A stretch of 64,000 nucleotides of DNA from Saccharopolyspora gloriosae (GTDB lineage Bacteria > Actinomycetota > Actinomycetes > Mycobacteriales > Pseudonocardiaceae), in the NCBI RefSeq assembly GCF_022828475.1, contig NZ_CP059557.1, positions 6,805,470-6,869,469 on the forward strand, in the 5' to 3' direction. Below the pieces are notes generated by a model, which had not been told where the DNA came from, made no database searches, and worked only from the letters and a program-made list of their open reading frames with translations. A program made the translations under genes and the position numbers. Shown here in pieces: positions 19,145 to 27,425 of the stretch. The stretch's first letter is position 1, and the number at the start of each line of letters is the position of its first letter.

Positions 19145-19993
19145 TCAGTGCTGGAGTTGTTGTTCTGCTCGGGAGAGGACTGCGTGAGCCGTGGCGTTGC
19201 CGTTGGTGGTGACCCAGGAGACTCGCAGGTTGGGGCGGATCCGGGTGGAACCGATTCGCATCGGCCAGCTCGCCATTCTGCGGGCCTGCTGGGCGATCGC
19301 CTCACCGTTGCCGTGCGGATGGTCGGCCACCAGGGCGAACTCGTCGCCGCCGTAGCGGGCGACGGTGTGCTCGTCGGACATGCCTTGCCGGAGTCGTCCG
19401 GCGAGGGTGCCGAGCAGTTCGTCGCCGCGGGCGAAGCCGTGCTCGGTGTTGAACACCGCGAGCCGGTGCACGTCGAGCAGGACCAGCGTGGTGAGCATGC
19501 CGCGAGTCCGCGCCCGCACCAGGGATTGTTCGAGGCGGTCCAGCAACAGCGCCCGGCCGGGCAGCCCGGTGAGCGGGTCGAGCAGGCCGCGGCTGTGGCC
19601 GACGTCGGTCTGCACGGCCTGCAGCAGGATCAGCACGCGGCGCTTACCTTGCGCACGAACCGCGTGGTAGTCGGCCCAGAGCCGAGTCGGATGCCCACCG
19701 CGTTCGACGACCATCGGGGTGGACAGCGGTGAGCCGGCGCGCAGCACCTGCCCGGCCAGCTCCGACCAGTCCGGCATCGCCGCACCGGTGTCGTCGCGCA
19801 CCTTCCAGCCACTGGGACGCGCGCCGGTGAGCAGATCGGACTTCGTCAGCTGCATGAGGTCCGCGGCGACGTCGTTGGTGGCGAGCACCTGGCCGCGCTC
19901 GTCCGTGAGCAGCACGCCCACGGTAAGCCCGGTGATCAGCTCGTCCCAGATCGGCGGCAACTGGGACGGCGCGGTCACGTCGAGGACACTCAT
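19145..19993 (-). CDS. PAS-GGDEF protein, possibly weak or inactive diguanylate cyclase
   Basis: Soluble protein of 282 residues. A PAS-like sensor covers about residues 10-125 (GLTVGVLLTDERGQVLATN). A GGDEF domain follows (DPLTGLPGRALLLDRLE, then ARYGGDEFALV). The GGDEF loop is intact, but the metal and substrate strand reads LLDVHRLAVFNTEHG. It keeps the first Asp and the Asn and has lost the second Asp and the Lys usually seen there, so activity is uncertain. No RxxD inhibitory site precedes the motif and no EAL domain is attached. The ATG at 19993 has GGAGG upstream. Confidence 0.8.
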   Translation of the reverse strand: MSVLDVTAPSQLPPIWDELITGLTVGVLLTDERGQVLATNDVAADLMQLTKSDLLTGARPSGWKVRDDTGAAMPDWSELAGQVLRAGSPLSTPMVVERGGHPTRLWADYHAVRAQGKRRVLILLQAVQTDVGHSRGLLDPLTGLPGRALLLDRLEQSLVRARTRGMLTTLVLLDVHRLAVFNTEHGFARGDELLGTLAGRLRQGMSDEHTVARYGGDEFALVADHPHGNGEAIAQQARRMASWPMRIGSTRIRPNLRVSWVTTNGNATAHAVLSRAEQQLQH

Positions 19994-20070
19994 TCGGCCC
20001 CTCCTCCCCACCAAACGGAGCAGTCAACTGGACTCTCCTCCGCAGACGGGGCCGAATTCAAGAGCATCAC

Positions 20071-20090
20071 TACCACCCGTAATGGTGGTA
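20071..20090. promoter_or_regulatory. palindromic operator-like site upstream of GGDEF gene
   Basis: TACCACC-CGTAAT-GGTGGTA, 7-bp perfect arms, lies about 80 bp upstream of the GGDEF start. A second copy of the half site (GTACCACCC) lies near 20143. The binding protein is unknown. Confidence 0.35.
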
Positions 20091-20321
20091 TTTACCGAGC
20101 GCAAATAACGCTGCGTCAGCAACTACCTGAGTCGGTCACGAAGTACCACCCGATGCGGGAAACGAGACGTCCAGAAGGCGGATGATCTTCCCCTCGGGCC
20201 GCCCTACGAGCCGCTCCGGTTCCGCCGGGCTCCGGTGCGATCACCGGCTGCCTCTACGCTGGTGCCCGGCCGCTCGAGATCGGCGGCACCCCCGCATCGA
20301 TGACCAGGACGGTGAACCCCC

Positions 20322-21641
20322 GTGGCCGTGAGCGGACCGGACAACGCGACGCGACGACCCTTCGGTGAACTGATACGAGACCTGTTCCGCGAGCACCGCA
20401 GGCTGCTGATCGCCATCGGCATCGCCGAGCTCCTCGCCGTGCTCATGGTCTCCACGATCAGCCCGCACGACCACATCGACGGCGAGGTCTACCGCCTGGG
20501 CGCCCGCGCCTGGCTCCAGGGCAAGGACATGTACGGCCCGCTGCCCGCGACGGAGTCCGGGCTGAAGCTGCCGTTCATCTACCCGCCGTTCGCCGCGATG
20601 CTGTTCAGCCCGCTCGGGCTGGTCCCCAAGATCGCCGCGGTCGCGGTCATCATGCTGGTCTCGCACCTGGCGCTGCTGCTCACCCTGTACCTGGTGTTCA
20701 ACGCCTCGACCTTCCTGCGCGGGCAGCGCGACCGCGTCGTGCTGTGGACCGCCGTGGTGCTGCCGCTGGCGACGCTGTCCGAGCCCGTGATGGAGACGCT
20801 CACCTACGCGCAGATCAACCTGGTGCTGATGGCGCTGGTCGCGGTGGACTGCCTGTGGCGCACCGGTCCCGGCGAGAAGACGCCGTACCCGCGCGGCCTG
20901 CTGATCGGCATCGCGGCGGGGATCAAGCTGACCCCGGCCGCGTTCCTGCTGTTCTTCTTACTGCGCAAGGACTTCAAGCCGATCCTGATGACGATCGCCG
21001 GCTTCCTCGGCACGGTGCTGATCGGGTTGGCGGGTGCCTTCGACGGCACCCGGAAGTACTGGCTGCACGAGGTGATGGCCACCGGGAACGTGTCGTTCGG
21101 CCCCACCTTCACCGGCGACGCCTCGGTGTACGCGGGCAACCAGTCGGTGCGGTCGACGCTGACGAAGCTGGGCGTCGGGCACGTGTCGATGGTGTTCGTG
21201 GTGGTGGCGCTGCTGGTCCTGGCGCTGGCGGTGGCGGGCATGGTGCACGCGCTGCGGCAGCGCGACCTGCCGATGGCGATGACCCTCAACGGGCTGCTGT
21301 CGCTGATGATCTCGCCGATCTCCTGGTCGCACCACTGGGTCTGGGCCATTCCCGGCCTGGTGCTGCTGGCCGGTGCCGCGGTGCGCCGCTCGGACTGGGG
21401 CCTGTTGATGATGTCCGGGCTGGCCGCGTCCTTCTTCATCCTCGGCCCGATGTGGAAGGTGCCGCAGGGCAAGGGCCGGGAGCTGCGCTGGAACCTGCTG
21501 GAACATCTGGTGGGCAACGCCTACGTGTACTTCGGCCTGGCGTTGCTGGCGTACTACGCCTACGGCTTGTGGCGCTCGCATCGCCTCGCGAACCGGTCCC
21601 CTGAACCGGACGAGCCGCAGATCTCCTCCGCCCCCGCCTGA
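20322..21641 (+). CDS. GT87-family membrane glycosyltransferase
   Basis: Third GT87/DUF2029-type protein of the window, 439 residues with about ten hydrophobic segments. An early extracytoplasmic acidic loop reads SPHDHIDGEVYRLG. Further family features are WLQGKDMYG, LPFIYPPFAAMLF, GIAAGIKLTPAAFLLFF and ISPISWSHHWVWAIPGL. This places it nearer to the PimE/Rv2181-type mannosyltransferases than the two genes at 9.5-12.7 kb, though the acceptor is unknown. The start is taken as GTG at 20322; a GTG two codons later is equally possible. It ends before a strong shared terminator. Confidence 0.85.
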   Translation: MAVSGPDNATRRPFGELIRDLFREHRRLLIAIGIAELLAVLMVSTISPHDHIDGEVYRLGARAWLQGKDMYGPLPATESGLKLPFIYPPFAAMLFSPLGLVPKIAAVAVIMLVSHLALLLTLYLVFNASTFLRGQRDRVVLWTAVVLPLATLSEPVMETLTYAQINLVLMALVAVDCLWRTGPGEKTPYPRGLLIGIAAGIKLTPAAFLLFFLLRKDFKPILMTIAGFLGTVLIGLAGAFDGTRKYWLHEVMATGNVSFGPTFTGDASVYAGNQSVRSTLTKLGVGHVSMVFVVVALLVLALAVAGMVHALRQRDLPMAMTLNGLLSLMISPISWSHHWVWAIPGLVLLAGAAVRRSDWGLLMMSGLAASFFILGPMWKVPQGKGRELRWNLLEHLVGNAYVYFGLALLAYYAYGLWRSHRLANRSPEPDEPQISSAPA

Positions 21642-21663
21642 TTCGGCGCGACGGCGCGTGAAA

Positions 21664-21697
21664 ACGGCCGCCGGACCTGGTGTGGTCCGGCGGCCGT
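21664..21697. terminator. bidirectional terminator
   Basis: Perfect 14-bp stem (ACGGCCGCCGGACC and its complement) with a 6-nt loop between the convergent GT87 gene and a secreted-protein gene. AAAA precedes and TTGTG follows, so it can serve both strands. Confidence 0.8.
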
Positions 21698-21714
21698 TGT
21701 GCGTTCGATGCGCG

Positions 21715-23124
21715 TCAGATGCGCTGGAACTCGACGGTGTCGTCGAAGTTGCGCTGTGCGCCGATGCCCGGGATCGGGACGGTGTGCCCCTGCGCCGCGC
21801 TGATCGAGGGAATCCCGCCGAGGACCGGCAGTTCCACACCGGCCGGTTCGGCGGCGCGCGGCTCGGCGGGGAAGGGGTTGCCGACGATCCGGTCGCCTTC
21901 GGGGGTGGCCGCGTCGAGTTCGTCGAGCACCGTCACCCGCACCGGAACGTCCTCGGGGGTGGTGCTGAACCGGGGGATCGCGGTGAGGAACGACACCGTG
22001 GGCCGGTCATCGCCGCGCGGCCCCACCTCGTCGAGCGCGTCGGTGAGCCGCCCGAAGGTGGGGCCGCTGACCTGACCGCCGCCGAACGCGGAGAGCTCAC
22101 CGAGGACGGGCAGCGGCGCGTGCAGGCCGGGCTCGGACCCGTCGCGCGGTTCGGTCCCGGTCTGCGATTCGAGCACGAGCGGCTCGGTCAGCGCGGGCGG
22201 CACGTCCGGCCGGTCCTGGTGCTCACCGGGCACCTGCAACGCCACGGTCTCCGCGCGTGCGGCGGGAACGTGCGGCGCTTCGGCGAGGGCGACGGCGAGC
22301 AGCGACGGCGGCACCTGGTGCAACCGGACGGCCGGGCCTGCCAGTTCACCGGAGGTGAGGTCGACTTCCGCGGAGTCGAGCAGGCCGGTGCGGATCGGCG
22401 CCTCGGCCGGTTCGGGGTTCCGGTCGCCGGATCCGAGGGCTCCGTGCCACAGGGCGACGATGCCGTCGTGCGGGTCGACCGTGGCGGGGTCCGCCACCGG
22501 GGTGATCAGCTCGCCGGTCACCGCGGGCACCTGCGCCTCAGCGGGCTGGCCGTGGCCGTTGCGGATGATGCCGCCGATCGGACCGGCCCAGCTCAACGAG
22601 CGGTGGAACCCTTCCGCGGGGGTGCGCATGGTGTGCCGCGACGTCCCGGTGTTGCCGGATCCGAGGCTGTGCCGCCCGTCGCTCGGCGCGGGGCGGGCCG
22701 TGGCCGGGTCACCGACCCAGCCCGCGAGCTGCATGTCCGGGTGCCGTTGAGCGTGTTCGCGATCCAGGTCGCGCAGGACCGGGATCTCCTGGGTCATGTC
22801 GTGCTCGACGGCGGGCAGCAGGTCCCGCACCGGGTCGATCTTCCCGGTCAGCACCAGCGCCCGGTAGCGCCCGGTGTCCGCGTTGCGGTGCGCCGGGAAC
22901 TGCGGCCGAGCGGTGCCGTCGGCGTCGAACGCGGGCAACACGGAATCTCCCCGTCCCGGATCTGCTGGCGACCGGTCGTATCGGGTGCCGAGGCTGCCGT
23001 GGTTCCCGTTTCCGGAAGGCCGGGACGGGCCGGCGCCCTCGGCTGCCGCCATGGTGGTTCCCACGGCGAGCACACCACCGGTGACCAGCGCGGCACGAAC
23101 GCCACGCTTCGCCCAAGTCTGCAT
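21715..23124 (-). CDS. secreted protein of unknown function
   Basis: Product of 469 residues with no family I recognise. A signal peptide (MQTWAKRGVRAALVTGGVLAVG, ending MAAA) is followed by a long low-complexity chain rich in Pro, Asp, Glu, Gly and Thr with no Cys and no transmembrane helix. It is therefore probably released or loosely wall-associated. The gene directly upstream, also leftward, encodes another exported protein of similar composition. The ATG at 23124 lies 5 nt after GGAG. Confidence 0.65.
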   Translation of the reverse strand: MQTWAKRGVRAALVTGGVLAVGTTMAAAEGAGPSRPSGNGNHGSLGTRYDRSPADPGRGDSVLPAFDADGTARPQFPAHRNADTGRYRALVLTGKIDPVRDLLPAVEHDMTQEIPVLRDLDREHAQRHPDMQLAGWVGDPATARPAPSDGRHSLGSGNTGTSRHTMRTPAEGFHRSLSWAGPIGGIIRNGHGQPAEAQVPAVTGELITPVADPATVDPHDGIVALWHGALGSGDRNPEPAEAPIRTGLLDSAEVDLTSGELAGPAVRLHQVPPSLLAVALAEAPHVPAARAETVALQVPGEHQDRPDVPPALTEPLVLESQTGTEPRDGSEPGLHAPLPVLGELSAFGGGQVSGPTFGRLTDALDEVGPRGDDRPTVSFLTAIPRFSTTPEDVPVRVTVLDELDAATPEGDRIVGNPFPAEPRAAEPAGVELPVLGGIPSISAAQGHTVPIPGIGAQRNFDDTVEFQRI

Positions 23125-23265
23125 GCGGTCTCCTTCGGATATTTCCCCGTACGAACGGGGAAAGCAATGGTTCGAGCGACGCCGTCATCGGATGTTGACC
23201 ACGGGGTCCGGCGGCTCGGGGGCAACTGCGGTCTGCTGCGGCGAACGCGCGCCGCGCGGCGCGGG

Positions 23266-24393
23266 TCAATCGGGGGTGGTGCCGGGAGAAGCGGCGAAGG
23301 CGCTGCCCGGCGCGGAGATCGCGGTCCGGACCAGCGAGCTGAGCCCCGCGAGGTGCGCGGGGGAGGGCGGCATCGGCAAGGCCAGACCGACTCCACCGGA
23401 GCCACCGGAGCCGTCCCCGGCGTGTCCGGTGGCTCCGTTGACGGGCAACGGCAGGGTGGCCGATTTGCCCGGCGTCCACGGCCGGTCCTGGCCAGGCGCC
23501 GCGGGCCAACCGATGGCGGTGCCGCCGGAGTCGGCGGCGGTGAGCGCGGCGGTCGCGGTGGCCGCGGGCGCCGCCGGGTGCCTGCTCTCCTGCTCGGCCA
23601 GGCCGTCCGGCGGGGCGAGTGGGAGTCCGGTGGCCGGCGCGGTTTCGACGGGCGCGGTTTCGGCGGGCGCGGGCGGCGCGGGCCGTTCCGGGGCCGGGTG
23701 ATTCCACAGTGGACTCGTCAGCTGGTGGAGCCCGTGCGACACCGGGCGGGTCAGCGCGCCCAGCGGCTTGCCGGGGTGCTCGGCATTCGGATCCGGAGTG
23801 AGCGCACCGCGCACCGGGCTCAGCAGGGAATCGGCGCCGTGCACCACGGTCGCCACGGGTTTCGCCTCGGTCACCCGGCCGACGAGGCGCTGCGGGGCGA
23901 GGGAGTCGAGCGAGAACCTGCCGGGATCGGCGGACTCCCCAGGAACTTCGGTGTCCACTTCGGACTCAGTGGGCCGATCCAGGTCCGCCGCTTCAGCGGA
24001 CTCACCCTCGGAGTCGGCGTCCTCCTGCGCTTCGCCCCCGGTGTCCGTGGAATCCGGCGCGGCGGCGCGGGCCAGCGGCTCGGTGATGTGGTGCACGACG
24101 GCGCCGACCGGACGCCCCGGCGGCGTCGAGCCGGACCGATGTTCCGCCACGTCCGCGCCACGCTCGCCGGTCGCGCCCTCAGCGGCAGGTTCGGAAGCCG
24201 CGGACAGCGGCAAGCCGGGCACCGCGGGATCCGCTCCGGCGTGCCCGGCGAACCAGCCCACCGAAGTTCCCGCGGCGGCGGCTCCCGCGACGACCAGAGT
24301 CCGGGCGAGTAACCGCAAGCCGCGGCCACCGCCTGCTCTCCGGGGGCTGTCCGACATCTGCTGGTCCGGTTCCACTTTCCGTCGCGGATGCAT
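23266..24393 (-). CDS. exported protein of unknown function
   Basis: Product of 375 residues that I cannot assign. A charged lead is followed by a hydrophobic segment (LLARTLVVAGAAAAGTSVGWF, ending HAGA) that acts as signal or anchor. The rest is Ala/Pro/Glu-rich and contains repeated short amphipathic pieces such as GRPVGAVVHHITEPL and GKPLGALTRPVSHGL. The two share a G-x-P-x-G-A pattern, so they may be internal repeats. The start could also be the ATG 12 codons downstream. It is paired with the secreted-protein gene that follows. Confidence 0.6.
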   Translation of the reverse strand: MHPRRKVEPDQQMSDSPRRAGGGRGLRLLARTLVVAGAAAAGTSVGWFAGHAGADPAVPGLPLSAASEPAAEGATGERGADVAEHRSGSTPPGRPVGAVVHHITEPLARAAAPDSTDTGGEAQEDADSEGESAEAADLDRPTESEVDTEVPGESADPGRFSLDSLAPQRLVGRVTEAKPVATVVHGADSLLSPVRGALTPDPNAEHPGKPLGALTRPVSHGLHQLTSPLWNHPAPERPAPPAPAETAPVETAPATGLPLAPPDGLAEQESRHPAAPAATATAALTAADSGGTAIGWPAAPGQDRPWTPGKSATLPLPVNGATGHAGDGSGGSGGVGLALPMPPSPAHLAGLSSLVRTAISAPGSAFAASPGTTPD

Positions 24394-24594
24394 TCCCGTG
24401 GCGAACGGCCGATCGAACGCGCCGATTGGGCCGTTCGGCGGCTTGATCCACCTGCACTGCCGACGGGCACTTTGTCAGCACCCGAGCCGCAGGGGTAGTG
24501 ATCTCCCCGAACACCCCCGGATCGTGTGACGGACGTTCGTCGCCCCGACGGCACAAGATCGAGCCGATCACGCCGGAACACGCTCGACGGCGGT

Positions 24595-24600
24595 TACGGT
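24595..24600 (+). promoter_or_regulatory. -10 box (TACGGT) for a leaderless transporter transcript
   Basis: TACGGT ends 6 nt before the GTG of the AI-2E-type transporter, with GGCCAG between and no ribosome site. Confidence 0.5.
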
Positions 24601-24606
24601 GGCCAG

Positions 24607-25839
24607 GTGAGCAATCCGAAGATCGCGGCGCCGGACGACGCCGCCACCCAGGTGCCGCGGGTCCTGCGAGTCACGGCGGCCGTCTGCTGGCGCCTGCTGG
24701 TGGTGCTCGGCATGTTGTACGTGCTGAGCCAAGCGATCGGCAGGCTCTACGTAGTGGTCATCCCGGTGGCCATCGCCCTGCTGCTGGCGGCGCTGCTGGC
24801 TCCCGCCGTGTCCTGGCTGGCGCGGCGGCGAGTGCCCCGAGCGATCTCCACTGCCGTGGTGCTCGTCGGCGGGCTGGCGCTGGTGGGCGGCGTGCTCACC
24901 TTCGTGATCAACGCGTTCGTCAACGGTTTCCCCGAGCTGCAACGGCAGATCCTGCGCAGCCTCGGGCAGATCCGGGGCTGGCTGCTGCAGGGACCGCTGC
25001 ACCTGCGCGAGGAGCAGATCGACCAGTACCTGGGGCAGGCCGCGAACTGGCTGCAGGAGAACCAGGCCGCGCTGACCAGCGGCGCGCTGTCCACGGCGTC
25101 CACGTTCGGCAACTTCCTCACCGGCCTGGTGCTGGCGCTGTTCACCCTGATCTTCTTCCTGCACGACGGCCGCCGGGTGTGGCTGTTCATGCTCGGCCTG
25201 GTGCCGTCGCACGTGCGGGACCGGGTCGACGTCGCAGGCATCCGCGGGTTCGCGTCGCTGGTCGGTTACGTGCGGGCGACGACGCTGGTGGCGGTCGCCG
25301 ACGCGGTGGGCATCGGAATCGGACTGGTGATCATCGGCGTCCCGTTGGCGCTGCCGCTGTCGGCGCTGGTGTTCCTCGGCGGGTTCGTGCCGATCGTCGG
25401 TGCGGTGGCCTCCGGTTCGGTCGCGGTGCTGATCGCGCTGGTGACCAACGGCTGGGTGGACGCGCTGCTGGTCGTGATCGTGGTGCTGCTGGTGCAGCAG
25501 ATCGAAGGCAACGTGCTGCAGCCGCTGCTGCTGGGCCGCGCTGTGCAGGTGCACGCGCTGGCGGTGGTGCTGGCGATCAGTGCGGGCGTGGTGCTCGCGG
25601 GAATCGTCGGGGCGCTGCTGGCGGTGCCGATGGTCGCGGTGCTGAACTCGGCGATCCGCTCGCTGACGGCGGGGGAGGGCGCGGACACGCCGGTTGACGC
25701 GACCGATCCGCACGAGGCGGAACCTCCGGCGGGCGAATCCTCCGGCGAGACCGGGTCCGGGAAGGACGCCGATTCGGGCAAGGACGGGAAGGACACCGAG
25801 CGGTCCGATTCGGGTTCCGGATCGACCGCGATCGAATAA
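24607..25839 (+). CDS. AI-2E family (PerM/YdiK-type) membrane transporter
   Basis: Membrane protein of 410 residues in the AI-2E exporter-like family, whose members move small molecules or ions; the substrate here is unknown. About eight transmembrane segments are visible in the family arrangement: two near the N-terminus (LLVVLGMLYVLSQ, VAIALLLAALLAPAVSWL), a cytoplasmic helical part, and a C-terminal group with GGFVPIVGAVASG and QQIEGNVLQPLLLGR, both family hallmarks. A charged Asp/Gly/Ser tail of about 50 residues ends the protein. I chose GTG at 24607 because it lies 6 nt after a TACGGT box. Confidence 0.88.
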   Translation: MSNPKIAAPDDAATQVPRVLRVTAAVCWRLLVVLGMLYVLSQAIGRLYVVVIPVAIALLLAALLAPAVSWLARRRVPRAISTAVVLVGGLALVGGVLTFVINAFVNGFPELQRQILRSLGQIRGWLLQGPLHLREEQIDQYLGQAANWLQENQAALTSGALSTASTFGNFLTGLVLALFTLIFFLHDGRRVWLFMLGLVPSHVRDRVDVAGIRGFASLVGYVRATTLVAVADAVGIGIGLVIIGVPLALPLSALVFLGGFVPIVGAVASGSVAVLIALVTNGWVDALLVVIVVLLVQQIEGNVLQPLLLGRAVQVHALAVVLAISAGVVLAGIVGALLAVPMVAVLNSAIRSLTAGEGADTPVDATDPHEAEPPAGESSGETGSGKDADSGKDGKDTERSDSGSGSTAIE

Positions 25840-25853
25840 GCGCCATTTGCGAA

Positions 25854-25897
25854 ACGAGTCCGGGTCGAAAAGGTTCGCCTGTTCGCCCCGGACTCGT
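25854..25897. terminator. bidirectional terminator between convergent genes
   Basis: Arms ACGAGTCCGGG (25854-25864) and CCCGGACTCGT (25887-25897) pair perfectly around a 22-nt loop, between the transporter gene and the convergent diguanylate cyclase gene. Confidence 0.7.
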
Positions 25898-25955
25898 ACT
25901 GTTCCACTGGACGTGAATTCCGTTCATGGAATGTCGGCGCCCGACGATCTCCGAC

Positions 25956-27152
25956 TCAAGCGAACACGACCGCATTGCGCCCGGAGGCTTTCGCCGTCAA
26001 CAACGCGGCATCCGCCGCCACCAGCAGATCGGGCAATTCGTAGCCGAACCGCTTCGTGGTGGCCGCCCCGATGCTCACCGTCAGACCAACGAGCTCGCGG
26101 CGCTCGCCCATGGTGTCGTGGGTCGTCACCGACAGCGCCGCGGTGGACAACCGCATCCGCTCCGCCACGGCATTCGCCACCTCCACGCAGGCGTTCGGGA
26201 GCAGCACCACGAACTCCTCGCCGCCGAACCTGCCGACCAGGTCCTCCTTGCGCACGCTGCCGCGCAGCATCTCGGCCACCGCGACCAGCACCGCGTCGCC
26301 CGCCAAGTGCCCCACCTCGTCGTTGACGCGTTTGAAGTGGTCCAGGTCCAGCAGCAGCAGAGCCGCGCCGCGCTGTCTGGCGCAGGCCCGCCGCAGCCCG
26401 GCGCGGGCGACCCGGTCCCAGTGCAGCGAGTTCGCCAGTCCCGTCTTGCCGTCGCGCTGCGCCGAACGCCGCCAGTGCGGCAGCTGGCCGGCCAGATCCA
26501 GCAGCGCCAGCATCGGCGCCGCCAGCACGGCCACGCTCGGTTCGCGCAGTATCGCCATGCCCAGCACCCCGCCGAAGCAGGCGGCGACGACACCCAGCAG
26601 CGCATCGATCGGCTCGCCGACCACGTCCTCGCGCGCCGCGTCGGGATCGCGCAGCCACAACCCGATCGCGACCAGCACGGCCCGCACCAGCAGCAACGCG
26701 GCACCCGCGAGCAGAATCAGCAGCGGATTCCACGCGGGGTCGTGCCAGCCGAGGATCCCGCGGGCGGCGAACACCGCGAGGGCCGTCGCCGCCGCGCCGA
26801 ACAACCAGCGGTGCGGATCGGGCCGGGCCTCCAGCACGCCGTGCAGCGCGGGACCGAGCAGCAACAGGACCAGCAGGTTCGGCGGCAGGGTGAGCCCGCC
26901 CGCCGCCAGGTAGGCGATGTGCACCGTCCACGGGTCGCGGCGAATACCGCTGCGCAGGTGCAGGGACACGGAGGTGGCGACGATGACGGCGGTCGTGGTG
27001 CCGCCGAGCATCGTGAAGCGCAGCCATTCCGCGGGCGTGGGCGGCGAGTTCAACGCCAGTACCGGGAGGACCAGTCCGATGGCGGCGGCTTGGGTGAGCA
27101 GCACGTGCAGCAGTGCTGGTGCCCGGAGCCGCCATAGGGGCCACGGCGCCAT
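25956..27152 (-). CDS. membrane diguanylate cyclase (GGEEF) with inhibitory site
   Basis: Makes cyclic di-GMP from two GTP. The product is 398 residues. The first 230 or so contain about seven hydrophobic segments, a membrane sensor resembling MASE-type modules. The GGDEF domain follows, with DGKTGLANSLHWDR, LLDLDHFKRVNDEVGH (metal Asp, Lys, Asn and Asp all kept) and GRFGGEEFVVLLP. RKED lies 5 residues before GGEEF and fits the RxxD product-inhibition site. All catalytic positions look intact, unlike the GGDEF protein at 19.1 kb. There is no EAL domain. The ATG has GAGGAA upstream. Confidence 0.9.
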   Translation of the reverse strand: MAPWPLWRLRAPALLHVLLTQAAAIGLVLPVLALNSPPTPAEWLRFTMLGGTTTAVIVATSVSLHLRSGIRRDPWTVHIAYLAAGGLTLPPNLLVLLLLGPALHGVLEARPDPHRWLFGAAATALAVFAARGILGWHDPAWNPLLILLAGAALLLVRAVLVAIGLWLRDPDAAREDVVGEPIDALLGVVAACFGGVLGMAILREPSVAVLAAPMLALLDLAGQLPHWRRSAQRDGKTGLANSLHWDRVARAGLRRACARQRGAALLLLDLDHFKRVNDEVGHLAGDAVLVAVAEMLRGSVRKEDLVGRFGGEEFVVLLPNACVEVANAVAERMRLSTAALSVTTHDTMGERRELVGLTVSIGAATTKRFGYELPDLLVAADAALLTAKASGRNAVVFA

Positions 27153-27425
27153 GATTCCTCACGTCTCTTCCTCGCCCGGACAGGCGAGCATCCAAAGATC
27201 CGGCGGCATTCCGGAAACGCGCGAATGGCGGTGTTTCGGTTCGACCAAGTACCGGATCGGTTACTGCTCCTGAGCCTGGCATAACCCGTTCAGGCAAGGA
27301 AACCCGGCTCCTGACTCCATTCGGGTAATCCCTGTCGGTGACAACAAACACTGAGCGTGTTGATTGATGATCGGGCCACGGGACTCGATCGATGCGGCAG
27401 GATGGTCGATCGGGAAGGAGCAACC

